Position numbers and translations under genes: made by a program. From positions 1-64,000 of the forward strand of contig NZ_JAQGLA010000021.1 in NCBI RefSeq assembly GCF_027853915.1: a stretch of 64,000 nt of DNA. The letters run 5' to 3'. Shown in pieces: positions 44,781-52,480 of the stretch. The notes under the pieces were generated by a model. It made no database searches. It was not told the DNA's origin and saw only the letters and a list, made by a program, of their open reading frames with translations. This DNA comes from Saccharopolyspora oryzae. Lineage in GTDB: Bacteria; Actinomycetota; Actinomycetes; Mycobacteriales; Pseudonocardiaceae. Position 1 is the stretch's first letter. The number at the start of each line of letters is the position of its first letter.

Positions 44781-45595
44781 GCAACGGAGCCCCTGATGGT
44801 CTCGGCGAGTTCTTCGGCGAGTTCCGGGGTCGCCGCCACGACTCCGGACCAGCGGCGGCGGAGGTCCGGGTCGATCTCCAGGGGCCGGCCGTGGACGTCC
44901 AGGACCGCGCCGCCCGCTTCGGGGAGGACCACCATCGCTGCTGCCAGGTCGACGATCCGGTGAGTGTCGGAGTCCGCGTCCGCGAAGGCGTCCGTCGAAC
45001 CCTCCGCGACCAGCATCGCTTCCAGGCACGACGTGGACAGGATGCGGACCCGCGCCGCGCGCTTGGTCACCCGCCACCACGCGTCCGCGCTGCGCTCGTG
45101 CGGCCGCAGCAGGCTGACCGCCGCGCCGTCCAGCTCGCGGCGACCGCTGGTGCGGAACTCCGCGCGCTGGCCCGAAACCGCGTGCCAGCACCGGCCGGTG
45201 TCCAGCCAGCAGGTCAGCGCCTCCACCGGCTTCCCGTCGACCGCGATCGCCCCGGCGAACGCCGAGAGCGGCACCCCGGCCGCGGCGTTGGCCGTGCCGT
45301 CCACCGGGTCGGCCACGAGCGTCATCGCCGAACCGTTGTCGACGAACCCGACCTCCTCGCTGAGCAGGTTGATCCGGTGCGCCTCGGCGACTTCCGCGAT
45401 CGCGGCCTCCACCAGCAGGTCCAACCGCATCGACGCGGTGCCGTCCGCTCCGACCGACGACGTCTCGGCCAGCTGCGCCCGGTCGAACTGCGCGCGAGCG
45501 TCCCGGAAGGCCGCCGACGCCGCCTTGACCGCGCCGGCCAGCACCGCGTGCGCCGCGGTGGGGATCTCCGGATCCGGTACCGACCACCTGATCAC
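44762..45595 (-). CDS. Inositol monophosphatase-family phosphatase linked to the C-P lyase operon
   Basis: 277 residues, GTG start overlapping the phnM stop (GTGA). The metal sites of the family are visible: Glu in LLSEEVGF, DPVDGTANAAAG, and HRIVDLAAAMVVLPEAGG. The family dephosphorylates inositol phosphates, fructose bisphosphate or PAP. As phnP and phnN are missing here, it might process the ribose phosphate formed by C-P lyase; that is inference. The last residues and stop lie in a hairpin repeat. Confidence 0.82.
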   Translation of the reverse strand: MIRWSVPDPEIPTAAHAVLAGAVKAASAAFRDARAQFDRAQLAETSSVGADGTASMRLDLLVEAAIAEVAEAHRINLLSEEVGFVDNGSAMTLVADPVDGTANAAAGVPLSAFAGAIAVDGKPVEALTCWLDTGRCWHAVSGQRAEFRTSGRRELDGAAVSLLRPHERSADAWWRVTKRAARVRILSTSCLEAMLVAEGSTDAFADADSDTHRIVDLAAAMVVLPEAGGAVLDVHGRPLEIDPDLRRRWSGVVAATPELAEELAETIRGSVAAGQAP

Positions 45596-46776
45596 TCCGC
45601 ACCTCCCGGCAGGACCGCGCGGACCTGGGGCCAGGGGTTTCCCGGCGCGATGAGCGCCAGGTCCGCGAGCAAGCCCGGTTCGAGGCGGCCGCGGTCGGTC
45701 AGCCCCGCGACCTCGGCCGGACCCGAGGTCACCAGGCCGATCGCTGCGGGCAGGCCGAGGTCGCCGACCAGCCGGAACACCGCGCCCAGCAGGCCCGACG
45801 GCAGGTAGTCCGAGGCCAGCGCCGTGACCAGACCGCGGGAAGCGAGTTCGCGGGCCGAGACGTTCCCGGCGTGCGAGTGTCCACGTAGGACGTTCGGGGC
45901 TCCGGCGACGACCGGCAAGCCGTGCTCGCGCGCTGCGACGGCCGCCGCCTCGGTGGTCGGGAACTCCGCCACCGCGCCGCCCCTGGTGCACAGGGCGCTG
46001 ATCTCCGCGGCCGACTCCGGGTCGTGGCCGAGCAGCCGGATCCGCCCGGCGCGGGCGAGTCCGCCCAGCCAGGCCAGGTTCTCCTCGCGCACGTCCAGCA
46101 GCTCGCCGCGGTCGGCGATCATGTCGGTGACGTGCTGCTCGGCCTCGTCCGGTGTCATGCCGTCGGCGCCGACCAGGTAGCGCTCCATCTGCCGACGGTC
46201 GACGTACTGCCCGATGCCCGGCGTGTGGTCCTCGTGCGAGACCAGCACCGGCGTTTCCGCCGAATCGAGTTGCGCGGCAAGCGCTTTCGCGCCTTCTTCG
46301 GATCGCACGTCGAGGCGGTGCAGCACCCGGTGGTCCACCGGCCCGGTTCCCCTGGCGCGCACGGTCTCGCACAGCTCGGCCGCGCTCCCGACCGTCCGCT
46401 CCATCCCCCGCGACGTCTTGTGCTGGAACGCCGCGCCGTGGAACACCGTCGTGACCGCAGCCGCGCGCAGCTTGCCCTCCAGCGACAGCAACGCGAAGTC
46501 CCAAGGCAGCACGGCGGACGGCCGAGGCGCGCGTTCGCGCTCCAGAGCATCGCTGTGCACGTCGATCAGCCCAGGAATGCAGAGCAATCCGCCGCCGTCG
46601 ACGTCGCACGACGCGCCCGCCGGGTGGTCCTCGACCGCCTCGATCCGCCCGTTGCGCACGACCACCCGACTGTCGTCGATGACCCGATCCGGCAGCACGG
46701 CCCGCACGTGCCCGAGCACGTAGTCCCGCGGTGTCCTGGCCAGCGGCCAGCTCTGGATCTGAACTGCACTGCTCAT
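45592..46776 (-). CDS. phnM: RPnTP pyrophosphatase of the C-P lyase pathway
   Basis: 394 residues. An amidohydrolase fold: metal ligands in LIDVHSDALE, VSHEDHTPG and the loop GAPNVLRGHSHAGNVSARELA, and the terminal ASDYLPSGLL. PhnM removes pyrophosphate from alpha-D-ribose-1-phosphonate-5-triphosphate. ATG 46776 is preceded by AAGGTGG. A pair of hairpin repeats separates it from phnL by 130 nt, so it is less tightly coupled than the genes before. Confidence 0.93.
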   Translation of the reverse strand: MSSAVQIQSWPLARTPRDYVLGHVRAVLPDRVIDDSRVVVRNGRIEAVEDHPAGASCDVDGGGLLCIPGLIDVHSDALERERAPRPSAVLPWDFALLSLEGKLRAAAVTTVFHGAAFQHKTSRGMERTVGSAAELCETVRARGTGPVDHRVLHRLDVRSEEGAKALAAQLDSAETPVLVSHEDHTPGIGQYVDRRQMERYLVGADGMTPDEAEQHVTDMIADRGELLDVREENLAWLGGLARAGRIRLLGHDPESAAEISALCTRGGAVAEFPTTEAAAVAAREHGLPVVAGAPNVLRGHSHAGNVSARELASRGLVTALASDYLPSGLLGAVFRLVGDLGLPAAIGLVTSGPAEVAGLTDRGRLEPGLLADLALIAPGNPWPQVRAVLPGGAE

Positions 46777-46792
46777 GCCGGAACCACCTTCC

Positions 46793-46896
46793 TCGTGAGT
46801 GCGAAGCCGTGCTGGAGCACTGCTGTGCACTCACGACCACCTGCACTCGCCCTCGTGAGCGCAAAGCCGTGCTGGAGCACTGCTATGCACTCACGA
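46793..46896. repeat. Tandem pair of GTGAGTGC-arm hairpins between phnL and phnM
   Basis: Units at 46793-46836 and 46853-46896. Each has outer arms TCGTGAGTGC/GCACTCACGA (TCGTGAGCGC in the second), and an inner stem GTGCT/AGCAC. They belong to the same family as 32731 and 33809, but the inner part differs. Confidence 0.85.
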
Positions 46897-46906
46897 CCCC
46901 GTGCAC

Positions 46907-47635
46907 TCACGCCGCGAGCACCTCCTCTGCCGTTCCGGAGCGGACGATCCGGCCGTCGGCCATCTCCACCACGCGGGTCGCCAGGCGGCGGATCGCGTCG
47001 AGGTCGTGGAACACGGCCAGCACGGCCACCCCTTGATCGGTCAGCGACGCGATCAGCTCGAGCGCTCGTTCGCGGTTCTCCGGGTCCAGCGCCGAAACCG
47101 GCTCGTCCAGCAGCAGCAACCGGGGCGGCCGGACAGTCCCGGCGGCGAGGTTGACCCGCTGCCGCTCCCCGCCCGACAGGACACCGCAGTCCACGTCCCA
47201 CAGCGCCTCGTCCAGAGCCAGGCGGCGCAGCGACTCGGCAGCCGCGTCCCGCGCCTCGGCCCGGTCCAGCCCGCGGCGGCGGGCCGCCGTCGCGACCACC
47301 TCCAGCGGCCCGGTGCGCGGCGGCGCGGAGAGGAACTGCGAGACGTAGCCGAGCTGCCGGCCCCGCAGGCGGGCCAGGGTGCGGTCCGGCAGGCCGACGA
47401 GGTCGACCGGCCCGTCGTCGGTGTGCAGCACCACCGAACCGGCGTCCGGCAGGTAGCTGCGCTGGGTGCAGCGCAGCAGGCTGGACTTGCCCGCTCCGCT
47501 CGGTCCGGCGATCGCCACGTGCTCTCCCGCGCGCACGTCGAGGTCGACGCCGCGCAGCGAGACCACCGTGCGGCCGTCGATGGTGTGCAGGGTGAAGGTC
47601 TTGCGCAGATCTCGGACGGTCAGCACTGGATCCAC
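46907..47635 (-). CDS. phnL: C-P lyase ABC-like subunit PhnL
   Basis: 242 residues, GTG start. Walker A AGPSGAGKSSLLR, Q-loop YVSQFLSA, signature VLSGGERQRVNLAAG, Walker B LLLLDEPVSALDP and the His switch FHDLDA. PhnL is an ABC-type ATPase with no membrane partner and is needed with PhnG, H and I to attach the phosphonate to ATP. It begins 7 nt after the phnJK stop. Confidence 0.93.
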   Translation of the reverse strand: MDPVLTVRDLRKTFTLHTIDGRTVVSLRGVDLDVRAGEHVAIAGPSGAGKSSLLRCTQRSYLPDAGSVVLHTDDGPVDLVGLPDRTLARLRGRQLGYVSQFLSAPPRTGPLEVVATAARRRGLDRAEARDAAAESLRRLALDEALWDVDCGVLSGGERQRVNLAAGTVRPPRLLLLDEPVSALDPENRERALELIASLTDQGVAVLAVFHDLDAIRRLATRVVEMADGRIVRSGTAEEVLAA

Positions 47636-47642
47636 TGTGGAC

Positions 47643-49421
47643 TCACCTCCGGGCGGCCGCGACGAGCCGCTGGGTGTAGGGGTGGTGCGGGTCGGCGAAC
47701 AGCTGGTCGGTGAGGCCCCGCTCGACGACCCTGCCGAGCTGCATCACCAGGCTCCGATCGGTCAGCGCCTCGATCACCGCGAAGTCGTGGCTGACCACCA
47801 CCGCCGCGATGTCGCGCTCGTCGAGCAGCCCGCGCAGCAGGTCCAGGACCCCGGCGGCCACCGAGGCGTCCAGGCCGGTGGTCGGTTCGTCGAGCAGCAG
47901 CACCGGCGGTTCGGTGGCCAAGGCCTTGGCGATCTGCACGCGCTGGCGCATGCCGCCGGAGAAGGTGGCGACGGGGTCGTCCATCCGGGACAGCGGCACT
48001 TCCACCCGGTCGAGCAGCTCAGCGGCCCGCTTGCGGATAGCGCGGTAGCCGCGCCAGCCCGCGGCGGTCAGCCGCTCGGCGACGTTGCCGCCCGCGGTGA
48101 CGCGCAGGTCCAGGCCGGCGGCCGGGTCCTGGTAGACCACGGCCATGGTGTCCACCCGCAGCTTCCGCCGCTGCGCGGAGTCCATCCGCAGGAGATCCGT
48201 CGCCCCGCCGTCGACCCCGGCCAGGTGGACGCTGCCGCTGGTCGCGGGCTCGTCGCCGATGACGCAGCGCAGCGCGGTCGACTTGCCCGACCCCGACTCG
48301 CCGATGATGCCGAGCGCCTCGCCCGGCGCGACGTCGAAGGAGACGTCCCAGGCCGCGACCACCGCGCCGGTGCTCGGGCTGATCGCGGTGCCGTGCTCCG
48401 GCCCGGTCCCGGCCACGGCATTCGCGCCGCCCGGGCCGTAGACGCGACCGATGCCCTCGACCTTCAGCGTCCACTCTGGACCGTCGACCGGGCGGGACAG
48501 CTCGACGACCTCCACCGGGCGCCGGTCCACCTCCGGCAGCAGCTCGGCGGGCAGCCGGTGCCCCGCCACATCGGCGTCGCCGGCCTCGACGCGGGAGCAC
48601 CAGTCCGAGTCGCTGCACACGTACTCGCCCTCGCCGCCGTCGACCAGGAAGCTCGTGGTGGAGCCGCAGTACTTGCAGCTCGCACCCGGCACCTGCTCGA
48701 CCTCGAACGGGATGTCGTCGAAGGTCAGCGGCACGACGTCGGTGTGCGGCGGGATCGCGTAGATCCGCTTCTCCCGGCCCGCGCCGTAGAGGTTGAGGTG
48801 CTCGCACTGGTGCAGCTTGGGCACGTCCCAGCGCGGGACCGGGCTGGTGGCCAGCACGTACCTGCCGTCCACCAGGACCGGGTAGCCGGTGGACTTGGTG
48901 ATCACGCCGTTGCGGACCATGTCCTCGTACAAGCTCACCCACATCGCCGAGTAGTCGTTCTCGGCGTGCATCCGGGCGCACTCCACGACGGACTTCTGCA
49001 CGCCGCGCAGCGGTTCCGGCACCGGCACCTGGTAGACCAGCACGTGCTGCCGGGTCAGCCTCTCCTCCGGAACCCGGTGCCGGGTCTGGATGACCGTCGC
49101 CTCGCGGGTGTCCGTGCTGGCCGAGCAGCCGGTGGTCGAGGAGATCATCCGGCGCAGGTTGACAGCGTTGACCCCGCCGTCGTCGCCCTGGTCGATCACC
49201 TTCACCACGTCCGGCTCGCCGATGACGGCCAGCGTCACCTGCAGCCCGCCGGAACCCCAGCCGCGGGCCACCGGCATCTCCCGGGAGCCGAACGGCACCT
49301 GGTAGCCGGGCACGCACACCGCCACCAGCGCGGCCCGGCGGATCTCGCGCTTGGCGCCTTCGTCGAGGATCCCGGCGGCGTTCTCGTCGTCCGCCAGCAG
49401 ATCCCGCACCGCGGTGCTCAT
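47643..49421 (-). CDS. phnJ: PhnJ-PhnK fusion: C-P lyase radical SAM enzyme joined to its ABC subunit
   Basis: 592 residues in one open frame. Residues 1-290 are PhnJ, with Cys249-x2-Cys252-x16-Cys269-x5-Cys275 corresponding to the three cluster cysteines plus the catalytic thiyl Cys (E. coli spacing is x2, x21, x5). Residues 317-592 are PhnK: Walker A ESGSGKSTALRC, signature FSGGMRQRVQIAKAL, Walker B LLLDEPTTGLD and HPYTQRLV-like end. Between them, DRRPVEVVELSRPVDGPEWT forms a short linker with no in-frame ATG, GTG or TTG near the join. PhnJ and PhnK are normally separate. ATG 49421 overlaps the phnI stop by one base. Confidence 0.93.
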   Translation of the reverse strand: MSTAVRDLLADDENAAGILDEGAKREIRRAALVAVCVPGYQVPFGSREMPVARGWGSGGLQVTLAVIGEPDVVKVIDQGDDGGVNAVNLRRMISSTTGCSASTDTREATVIQTRHRVPEERLTRQHVLVYQVPVPEPLRGVQKSVVECARMHAENDYSAMWVSLYEDMVRNGVITKSTGYPVLVDGRYVLATSPVPRWDVPKLHQCEHLNLYGAGREKRIYAIPPHTDVVPLTFDDIPFEVEQVPGASCKYCGSTTSFLVDGGEGEYVCSDSDWCSRVEAGDADVAGHRLPAELLPEVDRRPVEVVELSRPVDGPEWTLKVEGIGRVYGPGGANAVAGTGPEHGTAISPSTGAVVAAWDVSFDVAPGEALGIIGESGSGKSTALRCVIGDEPATSGSVHLAGVDGGATDLLRMDSAQRRKLRVDTMAVVYQDPAAGLDLRVTAGGNVAERLTAAGWRGYRAIRKRAAELLDRVEVPLSRMDDPVATFSGGMRQRVQIAKALATEPPVLLLDEPTTGLDASVAAGVLDLLRGLLDERDIAAVVVSHDFAVIEALTDRSLVMQLGRVVERGLTDQLFADPHHPYTQRLVAAARR

Positions 49422-50527
49422 CGGCACTCCTCCCCGAACGGCTCCGGCACGCGCGGCTCGGTCGAGCCGCGCGCTTCGCGCCGGGCGAGCTTGCGGTCCA
49501 CCATGGACCGGAACGTCACGTAGTGCGGCAGCTTGAGGTGCTCCAGGAAGCCGCCGGAGTCCAGCCCGTCGGTGGTGAGCAGCAGCAGCTGCTCCAGCGG
49601 GCTGCCCTCGTCGGCGCGGCGCCAGGCGATGTCCAGGTTCGCCATCGCGATCGCCTTGCGCTCGTTGTGCCCGAAGCAGAGCCCGTACCCGACGTCGAAG
49701 CGGGTGCGGTCCTCCTCCGCGCCGTCGAGGTCCTCGATGCCTTCCACCTCGGTCACCCGGATCTCCCCGATCTCCACCGGGTTCCCGGTGTGCGGGTGGG
49801 CGATCCGCAGCGGGACGCGGCCGTGCCGGGTGTCGCCGAGGGTGATCTCGTGGACGTCGCCGTCCGGGCCGAGGATCGAGCGGTACCACAGCCCGACCAG
49901 CGCGCCGGTTTCGGCGCGGGCCATGCTGGACAGCACGGCCGACCGCGGGGCCGGCGGGCGGGCGGCGCGGCGGGTGATGTCGAACGGTTCCGGGTCCTCG
50001 GCTGGTTCGCCGTGCTCGACGACCAGGTCCAGGTCGCGCAGCAACTGGTAGAAGCGGCGCGGGTGCCGTTGCTCGGACGTCCGGTCGGCGCATTCGTCCA
50101 CAGTGGATTGTTCGGGTTCCGGGCGGTTCTCCGGTCGTTCCAGCAGACGACCCGTGTAGTCGGTGGTGCGGCCGAGCAGCTGCGGGCCGTCCGGGGTGCG
50201 GTTGGCCGGGACGATCCGGCGCAGCACCACCATCTCGTCGGTGTCGACGGGCTCGGTGACCGCCAGCCGCGGCAACGTCGAGCGGTGCGCCCGGACCAGG
50301 TGCGCCGCTTCCAGCACATCGCCCTCCGCCTGGCGGAACGCGTGCGCGGCGGTCGGCGCGTGGTAGAGCCCGGCCTCGCCCATGATCCGGTCGACGGCCA
50401 GCCGGAAGCGCAGGACGATCTGCTCGGTGCTGGCCCACTCCGCCGGCGCGTGGTCGCGCGAGCGGCGCACCAGTCTTTCGGCGGCGAGGATGGCTTCCAT
50501 CCCACCGCGCACTCCGGAATATCCCAT
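49418..50527 (-). CDS. phnI: C-P lyase subunit PhnI
   Basis: 369 residues. PhnI family sequence along its length: MGYSGVRGGMEAILAAERLV at the start, RFYQLLRDLDLVVEHG in the middle, and FDVGYGLCFGHNERKAIAMA near the end. It forms the purine-exchange (nucleosidase-like) core with PhnG and PhnH. ATG 50527 overlaps the phnH stop by one base. Downstream it overlaps phnJ likewise. Confidence 0.95.
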   Translation of the reverse strand: MGYSGVRGGMEAILAAERLVRRSRDHAPAEWASTEQIVLRFRLAVDRIMGEAGLYHAPTAAHAFRQAEGDVLEAAHLVRAHRSTLPRLAVTEPVDTDEMVVLRRIVPANRTPDGPQLLGRTTDYTGRLLERPENRPEPEQSTVDECADRTSEQRHPRRFYQLLRDLDLVVEHGEPAEDPEPFDITRRAARPPAPRSAVLSSMARAETGALVGLWYRSILGPDGDVHEITLGDTRHGRVPLRIAHPHTGNPVEIGEIRVTEVEGIEDLDGAEEDRTRFDVGYGLCFGHNERKAIAMANLDIAWRRADEGSPLEQLLLLTTDGLDSGGFLEHLKLPHYVTFRSMVDRKLARREARGSTEPRVPEPFGEECR

Positions 50528-51105
50528 CAAGCACCTTCCTCGACTCGGGTGGAACGCGGCAGCCCGACGACCTCGCCGCCCGGCCCCACCAGCAGCAGGT
50601 CGAACCCGGCGGGGAAGGCGATCAGGGCGCGCCGCTGCGCGGCGAAGTCCGCGGGCAACCCGGACACCCGCAGCTCGCGGCGCCCCGGCACCCCGGGCCC
50701 GGACAGCCGCAGCAGCGGCCCGTCCTCGAACCCCCGCACTGCCAGGGCGATCAGCGCAGCCTCCTCCGGCGCACCGGCGCTCCCGACGCGGAATCCCGCC
50801 AGGTCGTCGACCGGATCGAGCAGCGCAACCAGGCGTGCCTCGGCGCGCTCGACGATCGGCGCGGAGGTCCGGGTGCGCACGAGATCGGCCCAGCCGTCGA
50901 CGTGCACCGGAGTCTCGAGATCAGCCAGCGCCAACACCGGCAACAACGCCGCCGGGACTCGGGGTTCCGCAATTTCAATGGAATTTCGAGGTCCGATTTC
51001 CATTGAATTTGCGGGGAACCGGAGCACCTCGCCAGGTCGGGAGAGGGCGTCCAGCACCGTTCGGAACACCTGTTGCGCCTGCTGGGGCGCCAAGGACGCG
51101 GTCAT
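50527..51105 (-). CDS. phnH: C-P lyase subunit PhnH, with an in-frame palindrome
   Basis: 192 residues. Start VFRTVLDALSRPGEV and LPVLALADLETPVHV match PhnH. Between them the coding sequence passes through a near-perfect inverted repeat (50968-51014) that adds about fifteen residues (SMEIGPRNSIEIAEP) without breaking the frame, in the loop between the first helix and the following strand. The end is standard (GPGGEVVGLPRSTRV). Confidence 0.9.
   Translation of the reverse strand: MTASLAPQQAQQVFRTVLDALSRPGEVLRFPANSMEIGPRNSIEIAEPRVPAALLPVLALADLETPVHVDGWADLVRTRTSAPIVERAEARLVALLDPVDDLAGFRVGSAGAPEEAALIALAVRGFEDGPLLRLSGPGVPGRRELRVSGLPADFAAQRRALIAFPAGFDLLLVGPGGEVVGLPRSTRVEEGA
50968..51014. repeat. 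Palindromic element inside phnH
   Basis: Arms built on AATTTCAATGGAATTT (50971-50986) and ATTTCCATTGAATTT (50996-51010), with flanking CCGC/GCGG and GG-TCC, make a 47-nt imperfect palindrome. Its arms resemble the 18-bp terminal repeats of the element at 54728-55023. Confidence 0.85.
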
Positions 51106-51521
51106 CACAGTTCCTCGAATTCGACGATCGTCGGGGCCAGCTCGGCCCACTCGGCGTGCTCGGCCGCGCGCTGTCTCTCCGCGACCCGCGCGCAGAGCTC
51201 GTCGACCTCGGCCTCGGCCCGTCCGGCCTCCACCGCGGCGTCCAAGATCGCTGCGGCCAGTGCGGCAGCCCGGTCGTCGCCGAGCCGCATCGACCAGCCC
51301 CGCGATCCGTCCAGCTCCACCTCGGCGCGGCAGGCGAGCACGTCGCCGAGCAGGAACCGGTCCCGCACGATGGGCTCCCTCACCTGCACCGACACGCAAC
51401 CGACCTCCGGTGCCACCAGCACCGTCGGCGCCGGGCCGGCGGCCAGGCAGGCGTCGGCCAGCTCGATCAGCTCGTCCGGTTCGGCGACCGCGAGCAACGC
51501 GGTCCGCTGTTCCCTGTTCAC
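51105..51521 (-). CDS. phnG: C-P lyase subunit PhnG
   Basis: 138 residues, GTG start overlapping the phnF stop (GTGA). VSVQVREPIVRDRFLLGDVLACRAEVEL and LGDDRAAALAAAILDAAVEAG match PhnG, which pairs with PhnI in the complex. The start at 51521 gives the normal length; the frame is open further upstream but inside phnF. Confidence 0.93.
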   Translation of the reverse strand: MNREQRTALLAVAEPDELIELADACLAAGPAPTVLVAPEVGCVSVQVREPIVRDRFLLGDVLACRAEVELDGSRGWSMRLGDDRAAALAAAILDAAVEAGRAEAEVDELCARVAERQRAAEHAEWAELAPTIVEFEEL

Positions 51522-52231
51522 TCGTCCTCCGGTTGGTACGGCCCGTCCATCTCGACGACGATCCGGGCGGAATCCGGGCGCGACCACGAGCGGCTGCACA
51601 GCACCGGCCGACCGCTGCCCGCGTCCCGGCTGACGCTCTCCACCAGCCACACCGGCCGGCCGGACTCGATCTCCAGCCCGGCCACCACGTCCGGTCCGGG
51701 CAGCGCGTAGCTGACCCGGCACCAGGAGCGGACCGGCTGCACGCGGCTCATCTGGCGCAGGATCGCGTCGACCGACTCGACCCGGTGCACGGCGATGTCG
51801 AGGTCGGCCAGCACGTCGGCCGGGATCCACTCGTTGGACCAGCCGTGCAGCAGGTCGTCCACGTGGTACTGGCGGATCAGCAGGCTGGCGTCGCTGCCGA
51901 CCGGCCGCTCCAGCCGTTCCGCCTCCTCGGCGGGCAGCGGCGCGCGCCGCACGTCCCGCACCACCGAGCGCGGCTCGGCCCCGGCCTCGCGCACCGTCTG
52001 GTGCCACGACGGCGCCCGGCGCTGTGAGATCACGTAGTCGATGCGCTTGTTCACGAACGTCCCGGACCCGCGCACCCGACGCACCAGCAGCCGCTTCTCC
52101 AGCTCCTGCACGGCGGCCCGGGCCGCCGCCCGGCCCACTTCGAACCGCGCGGCGATCTCGTGCTCACCGGCGATCCGGGTGCCCGCCGGCAGCCCGGCGA
52201 GTTCGGCGGCGAGCACATCGGCCATTTCCAC
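51518..52231 (-). CDS. phnF: GntR/UTRA-type regulator PhnF
   Basis: About 237 residues. A GntR winged helix at the N-terminus (LPAGTRIAGEHEIAARFEVG, RRVRGSGTFVN) and a UTRA ligand domain (WSNEWIPADVLADLDIAV, ESGRPVWLVESVSRDAGSG). It is the first gene of the operon and probably represses it in the absence of phosphonate ligand. GTG 52231 with AGGAG 7 nt before is chosen; GTG 52249 is possible. A palindrome upstream is a likely operator. Confidence 0.88.
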   Translation of the reverse strand: MEMADVLAAELAGLPAGTRIAGEHEIAARFEVGRAAARAAVQELEKRLLVRRVRGSGTFVNKRIDYVISQRRAPSWHQTVREAGAEPRSVVRDVRRAPLPAEEAERLERPVGSDASLLIRQYHVDDLLHGWSNEWIPADVLADLDIAVHRVESVDAILRQMSRVQPVRSWCRVSYALPGPDVVAGLEIESGRPVWLVESVSRDAGSGRPVLCSRSWSRPDSARIVVEMDGPYQPEDE

Positions 52232-52272
52232 GTACCGGCTCCTGACCACGGCAGGAAGCCTGCGCGCCCGGC

Positions 52273-52284
52273 TTGTCCGGACAA
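52273..52284. promoter_or_regulatory. Palindrome TTGTCCGGACAA, probable PhnF operator
   Basis: A perfect 12-bp palindrome 42 nt upstream of the phnF start. The core TGTCnnGACA is close to the sites of HutC/PhnF-type GntR proteins (TGTCTAGACA-like). Autoregulation is inferred from position. Confidence 0.6.
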
Positions 52285-52350
52285 CTTCGGTCAACCCAAC
52301 GCCGAGGACCGCGCAGGTGAACACCCCGCCCACTTGTCACAAAGTCCGCG

Positions 52351-52428
52351 TTTCCGCAGGTGAGAACCCGTGAGCACTTTGAGTCGCTATAGCAACCCAA
52401 AGTGCTCACGGGACCTGACCAGCAGAAA
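52351..52428. repeat. GCTATAGC-family hairpin (copy 3)
   Basis: Left arm TTTCCGCAGGT...ACCCGTGAGCACTTTG and right arm CAAAGTGCTCACGGG...CAGAAA flank TCGCTATAGCAA. It lies between phnF and the phnD 3' end and may terminate phnD. Confidence 0.85.
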
Positions 52429-52434
52429 CACAGC

Positions 52435-52468
52435 GGGGACCGCAGTTTCAATTGAAACTGCGGTCCCC
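52435..52468. repeat. 34-bp perfect palindrome containing the 18-bp repeat
   Basis: CAGTTTCAATTGAAACTG (52443-52460) is extended perfectly on both sides by GGGGACCG/CGGTCCCC. It lies 13 nt past the phnD stop, so together with the hairpin beside it may end the phnD transcript. Confidence 0.88.
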
Positions 52469-52480
52469 AGCCAGGGCCGA

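Noticed and set aside
49418-50534. Extension of the PhnJK frame upstream through phnI
   Set aside because: The upstream part is out-of-frame phnI; the ATG at 49421 gives the normal PhnJ N-terminus.
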